Shown here piece after piece: positions 41,736 to 51,339 of a stretch of DNA of 64,000 bases. The position numbers and the translations under genes were made by a program. Source of the stretch: Thalassospira lucentensis MCCC 1A00383 = DSM 14000. Lineage in GTDB: Bacteria > Pseudomonadota > Alphaproteobacteria > Rhodospirillales > Thalassospiraceae. Numbering within the stretch: the first letter of the stretch is position 1; the number at the start of each line of letters is the position of its first letter. Below the pieces are notes generated by a model. It did not search any database and had not been told where the DNA came from. It saw nothing but the letters and a program-made list of their open reading frames with translations. Location of the stretch: assembly GCF_000421265.1 (NCBI RefSeq), contig NZ_ATWN01000011.1, positions 124,001 through 188,000 on the forward strand, in the 5' to 3' direction.

Positions 41736-43127
41736 TCAACTTTCAGTGCTCATTGTCAGCTTGTTTCGCCACAAATTCTTGTAGGCCAAAATTCCACTAT
41801 CCTCGACCGGGTCTATTCGCGTCGAACCGCGTGATTGATGCATTTGCGTCTGACCTGTCAAAAGTGCTGCACCATAGCTGGTTCCGGAGCTGTCGGTTGA
41901 GGCAAAAACCTGCTGACCTGGGCGGAGGCTGGCGAGCAATTGACAGAAGGTCGTGTTGGTCGCGAATGGCCCCTCGACAATCACCGGCCCGTCACTGCCA
42001 ATCATTTCAAGGTCGTAATCCACCATCAACGCGCAGTACATTGTCGCCAGAGCAGCCTTGTCGCGCGCGGTTCGCAGTTCGGCCTTGTTGATCACATGAC
42101 CGACAAGATGGCCAAAAGGTCCGCCTGCTTCGGCAAATGACGGCACAGCCAGGCAGTCTGATGCCATCAAACGTTTGATGTCGCTGAAATCCGGATTATC
42201 TGTATGACCATCCGCGAGAAACGCATATTCCCGTCCGCCCATGAACCGTGCACTGGGTACGGCATTGCCGTTGAGATCGACATTGCACAAGGTATCGCGA
42301 TGTTCATCAAGGTCCGGTCGCGCGTGCGCACCGACGGAAAAACAGATTGTCCAGGTACCCGATGATACAAGCGAAAACGGTTGTTCGACCTTGGCAATCA
42401 AGGGCACCAGCGACGCATTACTATCATGGATACCGCAATGGATTTTGCAGTCGGTTGGAAGGCCGGTCTTGGCAGCGATTTCCGGCAAGATTTCACCCAA
42501 AACATCACGCGCCTTGCGCATGGGCGCAAACTTTCCTGCCCAGCCACAGGTCTTGGCAAGGTCGCTCCAATCCGCTTGATGCGGGCGCCACAGGTCTGAA
42601 TGACAACCAAGCGATGTGACCTCAGAGGCCTTCACCCCGGACAGCCGCCACGCCCAATATTGCGGATAGGGCAGAAAGTCGGTTGCGCGCGCCATTTCTT
42701 CGGGGAAGGTTTGCTCAAGCGCAAATATCTGTCGCCCGAAATTCAGCCCCGCTGGCAGACAGGGGCTTCGGCTGTCTGCGAAGTCATCACGCGCACCGTC
42801 ATAGGCAAGATTGATTTTCGGGGCATAGGTGTTTTCGTAATCCACCACAGGCAGGGCAAGCTCATCTCCGGCAAGGACCGCAACGGTGGCACCATGGGTG
42901 GTCACAACGATCCGCCCGATCACGGTTTCACGCGCTGCATCTTGCAGGGCAGCGATGTAAAAATTCCACAGGCCGTCGACATCAAGATGGCGATAAGGCG
43001 GGCCATCAATTGAGTGATTGGCGCGACTGGCTTCAAACAGGATGGCACTGGTCCGAGCATCCCACACCACAAGTTTTGCGTTGGTTTTGCCGATATCTAT
43101 GACGGCAATGGCGCGGGTATCGGTCAT
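41736..43127 (-). CDS. rhaK: Rhamnulokinase / carbohydrate kinase of the FGGY family
   Basis: Sugar kinase of 463 residues. It starts [18 protein letters not shown], the phosphate-1 motif, with [24 protein letters not shown] after it; [12 protein letters not shown] holds the catalytic aspartate region and [13 protein letters not shown] the phosphate-2 loop; the C-terminal [16 protein letters not shown] is the adenosine motif. In Rhizobium leguminosarum the RhaK kinase is needed both for phosphorylation and for transporter activity. It ends the rhaRSTPQUK operon and overlaps the mutarotase gene by four bases (start ATG 43127). Confidence 0.92.
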   Translation of the reverse strand: MTDTRAIAVIDIGKTNAKLVVWDARTSAILFEASRANHSIDGPPYRHLDVDGLWNFYIAALQDAARETVIGRIVVTTHGATVAVLAGDELALPVVDYENTYAPKINLAYDGARDDFADSRSPCLPAGLNFGRQIFALEQTFPEEMARATDFLPYPQYWAWRLSGVKASEVTSLGCHSDLWRPHQADWSDLAKTCGWAGKFAPMRKARDVLGEILPEIAAKTGLPTDCKIHCGIHDSNASLVPLIAKVEQPFSLVSSGTWTICFSVGAHARPDLDEHRDTLCNVDLNGNAVPSARFMGGREYAFLADGHTDNPDFSDIKRLMASDCLAVPSFAEAGGPFGHLVGHVINKAELRTARDKAALATMYCALMVDYDLEMIGSDGPVIVEGPFATNTTFCQLLASLRPGQQVFASTDSSGTSYGAALLTGQTQMHQSRGSTRIDPVEDSGILAYKNLWRNKLTMSTES

Positions 43128-43438
43128 GGCAGATGGAACATTTCGTTCAAGCGAACAACGACCGGGCTGCCATCGTCGTGTGTCTCCATGATATCGCCCA
43201 TGAACTCCCACCAGCGTTGCATGATTTCATGGTTGGGCAGTGCGTCCATCTTATGGTCCGCTGTCCGACGCAAGACGGCAAACAGGATGTTGGTTTCTTC
43301 ATCAAGAAAGATGCTGTAATCCGATATTCCGGCATCTTTCAGAAGAGCCGAAAGAGCGGGCCAGATTTCATCGTGGCGCTTTTTATATTCGGTGGCCTGA
43401 CCGGGATTGAGCATCATCTTGAAGGCGATTTTCTCCAT
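43124..43438 (-). CDS. rhaU: L-rhamnose mutarotase
   Basis: A 104-residue dimeric ferredoxin-like protein that interconverts alpha and beta rhamnose, equivalent to RhaM of enteric bacteria. The core [28 protein letters not shown] (residues 2-29) contains the conserved His, and [17 protein letters not shown] and the end [10 protein letters not shown] are family motifs. Start ATG 43438 gives the standard length. It overlaps rhaK and lies 4 bases after the permease gene. Confidence 0.95.
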   Translation of the reverse strand: MEKIAFKMMLNPGQATEYKKRHDEIWPALSALLKDAGISDYSIFLDEETNILFAVLRRTADHKMDALPNHEIMQRWWEFMGDIMETHDDGSPVVVRLNEMFHLP

Positions 43439-43442
43439 GACA

Positions 43443-44486
43443 CTATTCCCCGGAATTTGATCGCATTTTGCGCGCATTCAAAAAGCGTCGCCAGATGATC
43501 GGTGTGCCGATCACAAGGATCAGAAGGCAACCGGTAAAGATCGACATCACGATGCCCGGTACATTCATCAAACCCATGCCGAAGGTGACAAGCCCCATCA
43601 GGAAGACCGCAATAAACACCCCGACAATGCTGCCTGCACCGCCAAGGATATTCACCCCACCCAGAACAACCATGGTGATGACTTCAAGTTCCCAGCCCAT
43701 TGCAATCGACGGGCGGGTTGAGCCGATGCGCGATGTCAAAAGCACTGCGGCAATACCAGCAAAAAGCCCGACAAGCGTAAACAGAAACAATCGATGGCGT
43801 TTGACATTTATGCCCGAAAACAGCGCCGCAGTCGGATTGTTGCCAATCGCATAGACGCGCCGGCCAAAGGTTGTTTTGTGCAGCAAAATCCCAAACACAA
43901 CCGCAAGACAAAGGAACAACAGAAATTCAAATGACAGCACACCCCAGACATAGCCCTGCCCAAAAAAGGCAAAGTCAGACGGATAGCTGCGATAGACATC
44001 ATCGCCAAGCACGATATAGGCAATACCGCGATAGAGGCTCATAGTGCCGATGGTCACCACGATTGCCGGAATATCGAACCTGGTAATGATCCAGCCATTG
44101 ATAAAACCGGCTACGGTTCCAACCGCCATGCCGATCAGGGCAAGCTCAATCGGACCTGCCCCCATTGTATTGGCAAACCCCATGGCAACCGATGCCAGTG
44201 CGATGGTCGATGCCACCGAAAGATCAATGTCGCGCGCAATGATCAACAACGCCATCGGTAAGGCAATGATCGCCTTTTCGGTGAAGTTGAACGTCGCATC
44301 CGACAGGCTCCATGGATCAAGGAAATAGGGCGATATTTGCGTATTGGTGAAAAACGCAATCGCGACAAACACCATCAAAAGGGTTTCCCAACGCATCAGT
44401 TTATTGCGCCAGTCACCATTTAGGTTGTCGGGGAGATCCTTGATGTCCTTCGTCATGGGATGTTTCAATACTTCTTCGTTCATCAT
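43443..44486 (-). CDS. rhaQ: Rhamnose ABC transporter permease 2
   Basis: Inner-membrane permease of 347 residues. Family motifs [23 protein letters not shown] and [33 protein letters not shown] are clear. ATG 44486 has GGAGG 7 bases upstream and overlaps the rhaP stop. With rhaP it forms the membrane channel of the rhamnose importer. Symbol follows the Rhizobium leguminosarum order. Confidence 0.92.
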   Translation of the reverse strand: MMNEEVLKHPMTKDIKDLPDNLNGDWRNKLMRWETLLMVFVAIAFFTNTQISPYFLDPWSLSDATFNFTEKAIIALPMALLIIARDIDLSVASTIALASVAMGFANTMGAGPIELALIGMAVGTVAGFINGWIITRFDIPAIVVTIGTMSLYRGIAYIVLGDDVYRSYPSDFAFFGQGYVWGVLSFEFLLFLCLAVVFGILLHKTTFGRRVYAIGNNPTAALFSGINVKRHRLFLFTLVGLFAGIAAVLLTSRIGSTRPSIAMGWELEVITMVVLGGVNILGGAGSIVGVFIAVFLMGLVTFGMGLMNVPGIVMSIFTGCLLILVIGTPIIWRRFLNARKMRSNSGE

Positions 44487-45475
44487 TGGTGGGCCTCCCG
44501 CAAGATTCGGCGCCCGCCACATTTCTCACTGCGCGAATTAATGATCACGGCCAGAACGATAACAAGACCGGAAATCGCCAACTGCCAAAACGGTGAAATG
44601 CCAATCACCGGCAGCGCATTCTTAATCAGGCCAAGGAAGATCGCCCCAAGGGCTGCGCCCCAGATCGTACCAATGCCCCCGGCGATGCTGATGCCGCCAA
44701 TGACACAAGCCGCGACCACCTGAAGTTCAAAGGCAACAGCGACTTCGACATAGGCAACGGCATAGCGCGAGACCCAAAGATAGCCGCACATACCAGCAAC
44801 CGCACCGGAAATACAGAATGTGATGAACTGGTATTTGCCAACATTAATCCCGCTATAGACAGCGGCCTTTGGATTGCCGCCGACGGCAAAGATCGACAAG
44901 CCGGTCTTGGTAAAACGGGTAAAGACAAACAGCGCCAAGGTGACGGCAATCGCAATCCATGACAGCACCGTCAGATCAAGAAATGTCGCGCGTGGCAGGG
45001 CCAGAAATTGTGGCGTCATTTCATGGGCATTGACCCATTCGCCGCCGCTGATCAAAAAGACAAATCCGCGATAAACACTCATGGTGCCCAAAGTCACGAC
45101 GATCGATGGAATACCCACTAGCCAAACCAGAATCCCGTTAAAAGCACCCAGTACAATCCCGATACCAATCGATAGAATCAGGGTGACGAGTGCGGGAGTG
45201 TCGGGATAAGCGACGTTAAAGAGCGCGACGCACATGCCGGTAAGGGCAATATTGGAGGCAACCGACAAATCAATGCAGCGCGTCAGGATCACCAGCATCT
45301 GCGCACAGGCCAGCATGATCAGAATCGATGTGTCATCGAATGCTTCGGCCAGATTGCCTGGAGTCACAAAGAACGGCGCGATATAGCCGACACCCATCAA
45401 CATCAAGACGATGATGGCCCCCAGCAGCCATTCGCGATGCGAGATCATTTTGCCGAGAAGAGACGTGTTTTTCAT
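44483..45475 (-). CDS. rhaP: Rhamnose ABC transporter permease 1
   Basis: Inner-membrane permease of 330 residues, about nine spans, with ILTRCIDLSVASNIALTGMCV and FELQVVAACVIGGISIAGGIGTIWGAALGAIFLG. A single base pair gap of 2 bases separates it from rhaT upstream; it overlaps rhaQ downstream. It pairs with RhaQ as a heterodimer. Confidence 0.92.
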   Translation of the reverse strand: MKNTSLLGKMISHREWLLGAIIVLMLMGVGYIAPFFVTPGNLAEAFDDTSILIMLACAQMLVILTRCIDLSVASNIALTGMCVALFNVAYPDTPALVTLILSIGIGIVLGAFNGILVWLVGIPSIVVTLGTMSVYRGFVFLISGGEWVNAHEMTPQFLALPRATFLDLTVLSWIAIAVTLALFVFTRFTKTGLSIFAVGGNPKAAVYSGINVGKYQFITFCISGAVAGMCGYLWVSRYAVAYVEVAVAFELQVVAACVIGGISIAGGIGTIWGAALGAIFLGLIKNALPVIGISPFWQLAISGLVIVLAVIINSRSEKCGGRRILREAHQ

Positions 45476-45477
45476 AT

Positions 45478-46965
45478 TCAGGCTCCTGTCGCGGCGGTAA
45501 CGATGGCCTCGGCGGTCATGTCATCACGTTCAAAGCGTGCAGCAATGCGGCCTTCGTGCATAACGATGACCCGATCCGCCATGCCCATCACTTCGGGCAA
45601 TTCGGATGACACCATAATGACCGATAACCCCTGCGCGACCAGTTCGCCCATGAATTTGTGAACGGCCGCCTTGGAGCCGATATCGATCCCCTTTGTCGGT
45701 TCATCGACAATTATCACATTTGGATTGGTCGCGAGCCACTTGCCGATGACGACTTTTTGCTGATTGCCGCCCGACAGGTTTTCGACATTCTCGCTTAGGC
45801 TCGATGCTTTGAGTTGCAGACGTGTGGCATATTCACGGGCAACGTCATATTCCCGGGCCATGTCGATAAAACCGGACCGGGACAAGCCGCCAAGCTGGGG
45901 CAGGGTGATGTTCTGAAAAATCGGAAGGGTCAGAATGGCCCCTTGATGCTGGCGATCTTCAGGGACATAGACAAGTCCCTGATCAACCGCATCACCCGGG
46001 GTCCGTGGTTTGAAGGGTTTGCCATTAAGCTCCATGCTGCCCGAGGATGTCGGAGTCAGGCCAAACAAGGCCTGCATGACTTCGCTGCGTCCGGCCCCGA
46101 CAAGACCATAAAAGCCAAGGATTTCGCCCTTGCGCAGGTCGAAATCAATATCGGCAAACTCGCTCGGGTGCGACAAGCCTTTGACGGACATGACAGTGTC
46201 GCCAATCGTGGTCTGCTCTTTCGGATAGATCTGACTGACGGTGCGGCCGACCATCATGGCGACCAGATCGTCCTGTGTGACATCGGCGATGCCACCCGAT
46301 CCGACAAACTGGCCGTCGCGGAAAACGGTATAGCGATCACAAATTTCGAAAATCTCGTCGAACTTGTGGCTGATGAACAGGATGGCCTTGCCTTCGTCGC
46401 GCAGGCGGCGCACCAGACGATAAAGTTCCTGAATTTCATGATGGGACAGGGATGCGGTTGGCTCATCCATGATGACGATGCTGGAACTGACCGAAAGGGC
46501 CGCGGCAAAAGACACCAGATGCTTGTGCGCAACGCTCAGTTCGCGCAACGGGATGTTCGGGTCTACATTGACATCAAGATATTCCAGAAGCGTTTTGGCG
46601 CGTTTACGCATCAGCTTCCAGTCAAGAAGACCGAAAATGTTGCGGTTCTGATTGTTGATGAAGATGTTTTCGGTCACCGTCAGTTCATCAAACATGACAG
46701 CTTCCTGATGAATGGCCGAGATGCCGTGGCGTTTGGCATCGGTCGCGGCCTGCATTGTCACAGGCGCATCATCAATCAGAATTTCGCCACCATCGGGCGC
46801 ATAAATGCCGGTCAGCACTTTGACCAATGTTGATTTTCCCGCGCCATTCTCGCCAATCAGGGCGGTGACCTGACCGGGATAAAGTTGCAGTTCAACACTG
46901 TCGAGCGCTTTTACACCGGGAAATGTCTTGGAAATATTGCGCAGTTCAAGAACAGGCCTGTTCAT
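45478..46965 (-). CDS. rhaT: Rhamnose ABC transporter ATP-binding protein
   Basis: Double-domain sugar ATPase of 495 residues. The first domain has Walker A GENGAGKSTLVKVL, the signature region LSVAHKHLVSFAAAL and Walker B VIMDEPTASL. The second keeps GLVGAGRSEVMQALFG, LSGGNQQKVVIGKWLATNPNVIIVDEPTKGIDIG. This is the usual RbsA-like arrangement. ATG 46965 is preferred over a TTG 9 bases upstream. It lies 148 bases after rhaS with no clear hairpin in the gap, which may allow separate messenger levels for the abundant binding protein. Confidence 0.93.
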   Translation of the reverse strand: MNRPVLELRNISKTFPGVKALDSVELQLYPGQVTALIGENGAGKSTLVKVLTGIYAPDGGEILIDDAPVTMQAATDAKRHGISAIHQEAVMFDELTVTENIFINNQNRNIFGLLDWKLMRKRAKTLLEYLDVNVDPNIPLRELSVAHKHLVSFAAALSVSSSIVIMDEPTASLSHHEIQELYRLVRRLRDEGKAILFISHKFDEIFEICDRYTVFRDGQFVGSGGIADVTQDDLVAMMVGRTVSQIYPKEQTTIGDTVMSVKGLSHPSEFADIDFDLRKGEILGFYGLVGAGRSEVMQALFGLTPTSSGSMELNGKPFKPRTPGDAVDQGLVYVPEDRQHQGAILTLPIFQNITLPQLGGLSRSGFIDMAREYDVAREYATRLQLKASSLSENVENLSGGNQQKVVIGKWLATNPNVIIVDEPTKGIDIGSKAAVHKFMGELVAQGLSVIMVSSELPEVMGMADRVIVMHEGRIAARFERDDMTAEAIVTAATGA

Positions 46966-47113
46966 GCTTCTCAAGCCTTTAACTCAGAGACAGGAAATTC
47001 TGTTTCAGGTGCAGGGCAGAAACCCAGTGTGCCTGAAAAATGCGATAAAGGAAAAAAGGGCGGCGGAAACATCTTCAGGGAGAAAAGTATTTCCGCCAGT
47101 TCCGTGGTTCGTC

Positions 47114-48100
47114 CTAGAAAATGTCGGCGAACTTGTGCACGTTCGATGCGTCGTAAACGAACGGATCGGACATCGCACCATTGCCATCCTTGTCGAATGA
47201 GATGGCCCCCATGCGACCAGCTTTGATCGACATGTGTTCGTCATTCTGGGTCAATTGATAGGCAATCATCATTGCCGAATATCCCAGATCAATCGGGTTC
47301 CAGATGGCAAAGCTTTTGACCGAACCGGCATCAACATGACCGGCAAGTTCGGACGGAAGACCAAGACCGGTGACAAAGACATCACCGACTTTACCCTGAT
47401 CTTCAACTGCCTGTGCGGCGGCAACAATGCCAACAGAGGTTGGTGCAACAATGACTTTGAGATCCGGGTATTTCTTCAGCAACGCGACGGTTTCGCGATA
47501 GGATTTATCGGCAAGGTCATCGCCATAGACGGTGTCAACGAGTTTAAGCTGGCTGTAATCCGGCAGCACTTTCTTCATCTCGTCGATCCAGATGTTTTGG
47601 TTGGTCGAGGTTGGCGTCGCAGACAGGATTGCCATTTCGCCACCAGCGTCCCCGGCAACATCAGCAGCAAGTTTAATGCACATCGCACCAATCAACGGGT
47701 TGCTTGACGGGTTCAGGTGAACAATGCGTGCATCATCGGCAACGCCACTGTCCCATGAAATTACCTTGATGCCGCGATCCATTGCACGTTTAAGGATCGG
47801 TGCCAGTGCGTCCGGGTCGTTTGCCGAAACGGCAATCGCATCGACGCGCTGGGCCATCAGTGAGTTGATGCTTTCGATCTGGCCTTCGGCAGTCGTGGAT
47901 GTCGGGCCGGTATAGATGACCTCGGCATTGCCGATTTCTTTGGCGGCTTCCATTGCGCCATCACGGGCCGCTTCAAAGAAACCATTGCCAAGTGATTTGA
48001 CAACAAGACCAACCCGAACCGGGTCGGCGGCCTGTACCGATACAGATGCCATTCCCATGGCAAAAATGGCCGCAGCCATCAGAGACTTTTTGAACTTCAT
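47114..48100 (-). CDS. rhaS: Rhamnose-binding periplasmic protein
   Basis: Type I periplasmic binding protein of 328 residues with signal peptide MKFKKSLMAAAIFAMGMASVSVQA and mature start ADPVRVGLVVKSLGNGFFEAARDG. Further family segments: AQRVDAIAVSANDPDALAPILKRAMDRGIKVISWDSGV and NIWIDEMKKVLP. It matches RhaS of rhizobia in size and context. ATG 48100 has GGAGG 7 bases upstream. Second gene of the rhamnose operon, after rhaR. Confidence 0.93.
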   Translation of the reverse strand: MKFKKSLMAAAIFAMGMASVSVQAADPVRVGLVVKSLGNGFFEAARDGAMEAAKEIGNAEVIYTGPTSTTAEGQIESINSLMAQRVDAIAVSANDPDALAPILKRAMDRGIKVISWDSGVADDARIVHLNPSSNPLIGAMCIKLAADVAGDAGGEMAILSATPTSTNQNIWIDEMKKVLPDYSQLKLVDTVYGDDLADKSYRETVALLKKYPDLKVIVAPTSVGIVAAAQAVEDQGKVGDVFVTGLGLPSELAGHVDAGSVKSFAIWNPIDLGYSAMMIAYQLTQNDEHMSIKAGRMGAISFDKDGNGAMSDPFVYDASNVHKFADIF

Positions 48101-48168
48101 AACGTTTCCTCCATGATTGATTTTGGTTTTATTTTTGGCAGGTGCGGGGGCTCTTTGTGTCCCCTCTG

Positions 48169-48975
48169 TTATGCGCTTGCCGTGTTGTGGTCCTCTTCCT
48201 GCCTTGGTTCGACGACGACAAGATTGATGCCCGCGCGTTCGATCATGGCGCGGTCCTCGTCACGAATGCCGTCATCGGTGATCAAGGTATCGATGTTATC
48301 CAGGCGGCACAGGAACATGTTGCTGCGCTGGGTAAATTTCGAACTGTCGATCATGACCACCAGTTTTTCGGCCTGCGCAATCAGGCGCTGCTCGGACTGG
48401 ATGATCATGGGGTCGCTTTCCATCAGCCCCATCGCATTGATGCCCTGTGCGCCGACAAATGCCTTAGAGGCATAAAAATTGTGGATCACATCGCTTTCAA
48501 ATGGGCTGAGGATAATGTTCTGTTCGCGGTAAATCGTCCCGCCCGGCACGACCACGCTGTTTTCGCTGTGCTTCATTAAAAAGTCGGCCAGCGGAAACGA
48601 GTTGGTCAGAACCTGCATCTTTGTGGATTTCAGCATCGGCGCCATCTGATAGGTGGTTGACCCACCGTGAATGATGATGGAGTCACCTTCTTCGCACAGC
48701 TCAACCGCCTTTGCGGCAATGGCCGATTTTTGCGCAACATTCAGTGTCTTGGTGACAAAGAACGGACGCCCAAGCAGATGTTGGCTTTTGACAGGATTGA
48801 TCGCCTCGGCCCCGCCTCGGATGCGGCGCAGTTTGCCGTCATCATCAAGGGCGCCAATGTCGCGGCGAATGGTCGCTTCGGAAACGTCCAGCATATCGAC
48901 AAGCTGGGCGACCGTGACAACCGGGCGTTCCCCGACTGCGCGCAAAATCAATCTATGTCGTTCACGTTCGTGCAT
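48169..48975 (-). CDS. rhaR: DeoR family regulator of rhamnose catabolism
   Basis: A 268-residue DeoR-type repressor. N-terminal winged helix: VTVAQLVDMLDVSEATIRRDIGALDDDGKLRRIRGGA (about residues 19-56). The C-terminal sugar-phosphate-sensing domain has DSIIIHGGSTTYQMAP, LTNSFPLADFL and VVMIDSSKF. ATG 48975 has GGAGAG 6 bases upstream. It leads the transport operon and is divergent from rhaD; phased direct repeats between them are probable binding sites. Inducer is likely a rhamnose-derived phosphate. Confidence 0.92.
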   Translation of the reverse strand: MHERERHRLILRAVGERPVVTVAQLVDMLDVSEATIRRDIGALDDDGKLRRIRGGAEAINPVKSQHLLGRPFFVTKTLNVAQKSAIAAKAVELCEEGDSIIIHGGSTTYQMAPMLKSTKMQVLTNSFPLADFLMKHSENSVVVPGGTIYREQNIILSPFESDVIHNFYASKAFVGAQGINAMGLMESDPMIIQSEQRLIAQAEKLVVMIDSSKFTQRSNMFLCRLDNIDTLITDDGIRDEDRAMIERAGINLVVVEPRQEEDHNTASA

Positions 48976-49048
48976 GTGTGCTCTCCGGTTGCCTGATATT
49001 CGCTCAATTTCGATCATTGTCAAACATAAAATGTCATAATTGATCATA

Positions 49049-49100
49049 TTGCGATGCAATATTGAAAGAAAATGATCGTTTATGATTGACTGTGATTGAA
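49049..49100. promoter_or_regulatory. Phased direct repeats in the rhaR-rhaD intergenic region (candidate RhaR operator)
   Basis: TGATCG at 49073, TGATTG at 49083 and TGATTG at 49093 stand exactly 10 bases apart, with a weaker TGAAAG at 49063. Just to the left are TTGC-GAT-GCAA (49049-49059) and CAATATTG (49057-49064). Direct repeats one helical turn apart are well suited to a multimeric DeoR-type repressor. Confidence 0.55.
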
Positions 49101-49192
49101 AACCGGTTTACTTGCTTGGAAAAAATGGGAGGCGGCAATCGCATTTCTAGCAGACCGCCATGTGTAACGTCCAAGTGATAGGTTATAGGATC

Positions 49193-51295
49193 ATGTCATC
49201 TGTTCCTTCTGATACTCTTCTTCCGAACAAATGGGACGCGAAACACGCGGCGGGTCTAAGCGAGCCGGAAAAACTGCTTTATCGTTCCAACCTGCTGGGT
49301 TCGGATCTGCGTATCACGAATTTTGGTGGCGGGAACACGTCAGCCAAGGTCTGGCAAAAAGACCCACTGGGTGGCGAAGAAGTAGAAGTTCTTTGGGTCA
49401 AGGGATCAGGTGGTGACGTCGGCAGCATGAAGCTCGACGGGTTTTCGACCCTTTATATGGATAAGCTGCGCGCACTCAAAGGCCTCTATCGCGGTGAAGA
49501 GTTCGAAGACGAAATGGTGGCTTATCTGCCCCATTGTACGTTTAATCTTAATCCGCGTGCGGCCAGCATTGATACCCCGCTTCATGCCTATATCAACAAA
49601 CCGCATGTTGATCATATGCACCCTGATGCCGTGATTGCCATTGCCGCCTCCAAGGATAGTCGCGCGTTGACACAGGAAATCTTTGGCGATGACATTGGCT
49701 GGTTGCCATGGAAACGACCGGGCTATGAGCTTGGTCTTATGTTAGAGCAATATTTCAACGACAACCCCAATAGCAAAGGGGTCGTTCTTGAAAGCCACGG
49801 TCTGTTTACCTGGGGCGACAGTTCCAAAGAAAGTTACAACACCACAGTCGAGATCATTAACAAGGCAATTGCCTGGTTTGATGCGAAAACACGTGGTGCG
49901 GAAATCTTTGGCGGGGTCCGCCATCAAAGCCTTGATGCGCAAACGCGCCGTTCGATTGCATCAACCCTGATGCCGCGTATTCGCAGTTTCATTGATGCGG
50001 GCGAACGTAAAATCGGGCATTTCAACGACAGCGACGCGGTACTGGAATTTGTTAACTCCAATAAACTCGAAGCACTCGCAAGTCTTGGGACATCCTGCCC
50101 GGATCATTTCCTGCGCACGAAAATCCGCCCGATCATCATTGATCTTGATCCTGCAAAGCCAGATCTTGATGCAGTGATCGAAGGATTGGGGGATGCGTTT
50201 AGCGCCTATCGCGAAGATTACAAATCCTATTACGACCGTTGCAAGCACGATAACAGCCCGGGCATGCGTGACCCGAACCCGGTGATTTACCTGATCCCCG
50301 GTGTTGGCATGCTGTCCTTTGCCAAGGATAAGGCCACCGCACGGATCGCCGGTGAATTTTACGTCAATGCGATCAATGTGATGCGCGGTTCCGATACCGT
50401 CAGCACCTATATGGGGCTTGATGAACAGGAAGCGTTTGATATCGAATACTGGCTGCTTGAAGAAGCCAAATTGCAACGCATGCCCAAACCCAAAAGCCTT
50501 GCCGGTCGTGTGGCGGTTGTCACCGGTGGGGCCGGTGGTATTGGCAAGGCGACTTGTGGTCGTTTGTTGCAGGAAGGGGCCTGTGTCGTTGCCTGTGACA
50601 TTGATGCAGACGGCCTTAAAGCAGCTGTTAGCGATCTGCAATCGGTGTTTGGCAAGGATCAGGTGCGCGGCCTTCCGGTCAATGTCACCAGTGAAGAATC
50701 CGTCATCAAACTGATGCATGACAGCTGCGCCGAATTTGGCGGGATTGATATTCTGGTGTCCAATGCCGGTATTTCATCGGCCGCCCCGATTGATGAAACC
50801 AGTCTTGAAGTCTGGCAGCGCAATATGGACATTCTGTCGACCGGATATTTCCTTGTGGCGCGCGAAGCATTCAAGATCATGAAATTGCAAAAACGTCCGG
50901 CCAGCATGGTGTTTGTCGCATCAAAGAACGGCCTTGTGGCATCGCCCGGTGCATCGGCCTATTGTACGGCAAAGGCATCGGAAATCCAGTTGGCGCGCTG
51001 TATTGCCCTGGAAGGTGCACCGTTTGGCATTCGCGTGAATGTGGTTAATCCGGATGCGGTCCTGCGCGGGTCGAAAATCTGGACCGGTGAATGGCGTGAA
51101 CAGCGGGCAAGAGCCTATGACATGGCGCCCGATCAGCTTGAAGAACATTACCGTCAGCGCAGCATGCTGAAGCTGAATGTTCTGCCCGAAGACATTGCCG
51201 AGGCGATCTATTTCCTTGCATCGGACAATGCGGCAAAATCGACAGGCAATGTGGTTAATGTTGATGCTGGTCATGCACCGTCATTCACGCGTTAA
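49193..51295 (+). CDS. rhaD: Bifunctional rhamnulose-1-phosphate aldolase / short-chain dehydrogenase
   Basis: A 700-residue fusion typical of rhizobial-type rhamnose catabolism. The N-terminal half (1-440) is a class II aldolase: GGGNTSAKV near 44 and the zinc-site HVDHMHPDAVIAIA near 140. The C-terminal half (about 445-700) is a short-chain dehydrogenase: VVTGGAGGIGKATC (NAD site), NAGISS, and the catalytic Tyr and Lys in AYCTAKAS. It cleaves rhamnulose-1-phosphate to dihydroxyacetone phosphate and lactaldehyde and oxidises the latter. ATG 49193 is chosen; an upstream ATG at 49160 adds 11 residues without a better ribosome site. Confidence 0.95.
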   Translation: MSSVPSDTLLPNKWDAKHAAGLSEPEKLLYRSNLLGSDLRITNFGGGNTSAKVWQKDPLGGEEVEVLWVKGSGGDVGSMKLDGFSTLYMDKLRALKGLYRGEEFEDEMVAYLPHCTFNLNPRAASIDTPLHAYINKPHVDHMHPDAVIAIAASKDSRALTQEIFGDDIGWLPWKRPGYELGLMLEQYFNDNPNSKGVVLESHGLFTWGDSSKESYNTTVEIINKAIAWFDAKTRGAEIFGGVRHQSLDAQTRRSIASTLMPRIRSFIDAGERKIGHFNDSDAVLEFVNSNKLEALASLGTSCPDHFLRTKIRPIIIDLDPAKPDLDAVIEGLGDAFSAYREDYKSYYDRCKHDNSPGMRDPNPVIYLIPGVGMLSFAKDKATARIAGEFYVNAINVMRGSDTVSTYMGLDEQEAFDIEYWLLEEAKLQRMPKPKSLAGRVAVVTGGAGGIGKATCGRLLQEGACVVACDIDADGLKAAVSDLQSVFGKDQVRGLPVNVTSEESVIKLMHDSCAEFGGIDILVSNAGISSAAPIDETSLEVWQRNMDILSTGYFLVAREAFKIMKLQKRPASMVFVASKNGLVASPGASAYCTAKASEIQLARCIALEGAPFGIRVNVVNPDAVLRGSKIWTGEWREQRARAYDMAPDQLEEHYRQRSMLKLNVLPEDIAEAIYFLASDNAAKSTGNVVNVDAGHAPSFTR

Positions 51296-51339
51296 ACAAA
51301 TACAGGGCTGAACAATAGAACAGTCCGGGAGGAAGCAAA

